From assembly GCA_035578905.1 (NCBI GenBank), contig JAQJVL010002184.1:52147-116146 (forward strand): a stretch of 64,000 nucleotides of DNA. Reading direction: 5' to 3'. The number at the start of each line of letters is the position of its first letter. Position 1 is the stretch's first letter. The position numbers were made by a program, and so were the translations under genes. The notes beneath the pieces are model-generated. The model ran no database searches. It was given only the letters and a program-made list of their open reading frames with translations, and was not told the origin of the DNA. This document shows positions 61,926-64,000 of this stretch, piece by piece. This DNA comes from Stictocephala bisonia. Its lineage: Eukaryota; Arthropoda; Insecta; Hemiptera; Membracidae.

Positions 61926-63218
61926 AAACCTAATGGAAATTAAGTGTTGTTAAATTGAATAATAATATTTATATTTATATAGTATATTGTAATATAATTT
62001 TTAATATTTTTACTTAGCATGTACTGAAATATTATTATGTAAAATATTACAATATATTTTTGTAAATTATTTACTCCAAAATATATTCAAAAAAGAATAC
62101 AAGACAAAAATTTACAAATGTAAAATAATTTCCTAACAAATAATAACTATTAGGCTGTAAAACTAAAAATTCACGTGTAACAAATCAAAAATATTTAATT
62201 TGAACTGAACTAAAAACATTATAAATTCATATATTACAGATATTACTATATTTATATTATAAAACACTGCAAATAATGAATATGTTACATATTCATTTTA
62301 TGCATATAATATATAACCAACAGCATATAAATAAATCCATTATATTATTAATAAAAATAAATTGACCCATATCACATTTCGTAATAATAATAGTTACATG
62401 TCAGTTAGCTGTAATACGTTTAAAAATATACGTAATAGCTGTAATAGCCTCAGTATAAATTAATAAATCGCCCATTAGAGCTAGCTAGTTTCTTCTCGAA
62501 TATCGTAAATTCCTCGATGGCAGACATTTTTATTGTTTTCTTTTTAAGTTTCAATGCATTGTTAAAGAAAATAGGATACATTTTTTGACGGATTTTCAAG
62601 TTAAAGAGAACTAAAAATAGAAATATATTTTTCATGAGTTTTCCCAAAATTTACTCCGCTTTGAAACGCTAAACAAACACAGAACAAATTAATCATTTTT
62701 AATAGTTTCACAAAATATATGGGACTTTCAAAAAATTTATGTACAATTTATCTAAAACTAAAACCACACTTAATAATTTAATTTAAATACACTAAACTGT
62801 GTCCTAGATTAAAGTGTGTTTTGCTAAATATTAATAAATGAATCTTTTCCGTCTACGAAAAGTGTGTTGTGTGATATAGTGCTTATTAAGTGTTTGTACT
62901 ATAAAGTATTCTGTGAAATGTTTTATGCTTGGATTTTACAATTTATACTAAACGGTTAATGTAAACTACCGATGTACAAACTAATTCATATTGCTTAGAT
63001 ACACATTGCAAGGTACTTGTGTGAGCTATTACTACCACAATAACTAGAATATTGCCTATTACTACAACAACGCGCACTGTAATGTCAGGTAATACAGAGT
63101 GGCTTAATCCTTCCATATATGTGATTGGCCCCTGCTATACTGTACTGTTTATACTGTATTAGCTCTTCTATCCCAGTTTAAATAATGCCTACGTTTTAAC
63201 GATTGTGTTAATTATAAA
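61926..63218. other. AT-rich unannotated sequence
   Basis: Very AT-rich with no recognised features. Confidence 0.55.
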
Positions 63219-64000
63219 TACAGCGTGTTTATAAAGTCCCCGCTCTGACTTAATAGTTACTAAATAATCGTATCAGATAGAGTAATAAGACGTGGAACAC
63301 CATCACAGCACCTATAAATCTCCTTTTTTATATAACCAACATTTGTCTGTAATACAAGGGGGAATGGCTCGCAAGGGGCCAGAATAAAATCTTAAATGAG
63401 AGCATAGTCGATCGGTACATAAAAGGTCTTTAGTAGAAGAACGCAGTTCCATAAATATGACCTAAAAAGGTTTACTTTTAAAAACTTGACGTTGGTTTAA
63501 AGTTTAAAAAGTTACAATATAGGCCTTGTTCTCACCAATTTACAATTCTTTTCTAGGATCAAGTTGGGAGAGTTAAACATTGTAACAACATACTGGACCT
63601 GAGAGATAACGTTGTGCCGTACTTAGTGACTTTTCCCATCCAATGGTGGATGGTCCACAAAGACATCTACAAAGACATTAATGCCTCTAAGAAAGGTTTG
63701 TCCAGTTCAAAATGGGAGATGTTCTAAGATTTTAATATAAAAAAGTGATGTTCACTCATAAAAAATGTTTAGAGTAAATATTCGAACAACTAACCCTTGT
63801 TCATAACTTCATAATGTACATAGTTAGGCTATGACAGGCATAATACATATGGCAGCATTCTTTCTTTAATATTATATGGTGTAGTGTACAAATTCAGCTT
63901 AGTCACAAATAAAATGCCTAACTGTATAACCAAATACATCTGCTATTTTTATTGGATCAACCCTTTCCGAATGCTGTTTGCGAAATTTTCTGTTGCGGAC
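63219..64000 (+). mobile_element. Possible decayed mariner-like element, cut by the window end
   Basis: The segment starts with cagcgtgtttataaagtccc, which looks like the end of some mariner-like TIRs (gtgttcataaagtccc type). At 63557-63715 a frame stays open and reads VKHCNNILDLRDNVVPYLVT then FPIQWWMVHKD. This vaguely resembles the V-x-x-YLDxTFPxRWIG block of rosa/mori-type transposases, without the following WPxRSPD. An alternative is a host exon: it is preceded by tttctag and followed by AAAGgtttgt. The right TIR is not in view. Confidence 0.25.

Overview
This window is AT-rich animal nuclear DNA without a recognisable intact host gene. It is a dense mosaic of decayed transposable elements (TEs), tandem-repeat arrays and low-quality consensus. 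A Jockey-type non-LTR retrotransposon, a mariner with paired TIRs, a Penelope-like element (PLE) with a TATA/TCAGTC core promoter, and a tRNA-derived SINE with an AAAT-type tail all point to an arthropod, most likely an insect. I cannot name the species. There are no operons, ribosome-binding sites or other bacterial features. Nearly every long open frame is a by-product of a tandem repeat whose unit length is open in that frame, or of corrupted homopolymer-rich sequence.

Layout. 0-3.5 kb: a decayed Jockey ORF2, interrupted by a ~205-bp dispersed repeat, runs into a 71-73-bp tandem array. 5.5-15.7 kb: a large 50-bp satellite (about 137 units, then about 40) sits inside the reverse transcriptase (RT) gene of another non-LTR element. 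RT motifs B and C lie to its left. The satellite unit itself encodes the next conserved RT block. The RT C-terminus follows each array. 15.7-16.9 kb: an LTR-retrotransposon pol fragment and a SINE. 17.7-29.2 kb: dispersed repeats, a 63-bp minisatellite, a palindrome with ~745-bp arms, a minus-strand non-LTR fragment and a ~660-bp (CT)n tract. 29.9-31.6 kb: a mariner interrupted by an element made of two inverted Penelope leader copies around a 36-bp minisatellite, with a 15-bp target-site duplication (TSD). 32.7-34.1 kb: a 154-bp array. 34-40 kb: mostly featureless AT-rich DNA, with one exon-like segment and a small MITE. 40.7-43.1 kb: a second 36-bp minisatellite and a 52-bp array with damaged sequence between them. 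46-51 kb: a 44-bp array, then a 5'-truncated Penelope (RT end plus GIY-YIG endonuclease), its promoter-bearing pLTR and an 85-bp array. 50.4-58.7 kb: mostly corrupted consensus. 60.3-61.9 kb: a 132-bp array. The window ends in a possible decayed DNA transposon.

How the parts relate. Several arrays start in or abut a retroelement: the 71-73-bp array in the Jockey tail, the 50-bp array in an RT motif, the 85-bp array at the Penelope terminus, and the 44-bp array just upstream of the Penelope. The main message is that tandem repeats here appear to have been seeded by mobile elements and moved by them. The best candidate for something new is the 50-bp satellite grown out of an RT coding motif. 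Next is the non-autonomous Penelope derivative that carries a minisatellite and whose homology to the Penelope begins at the predicted transcription start. All similarities were found by eye; no database search was run.
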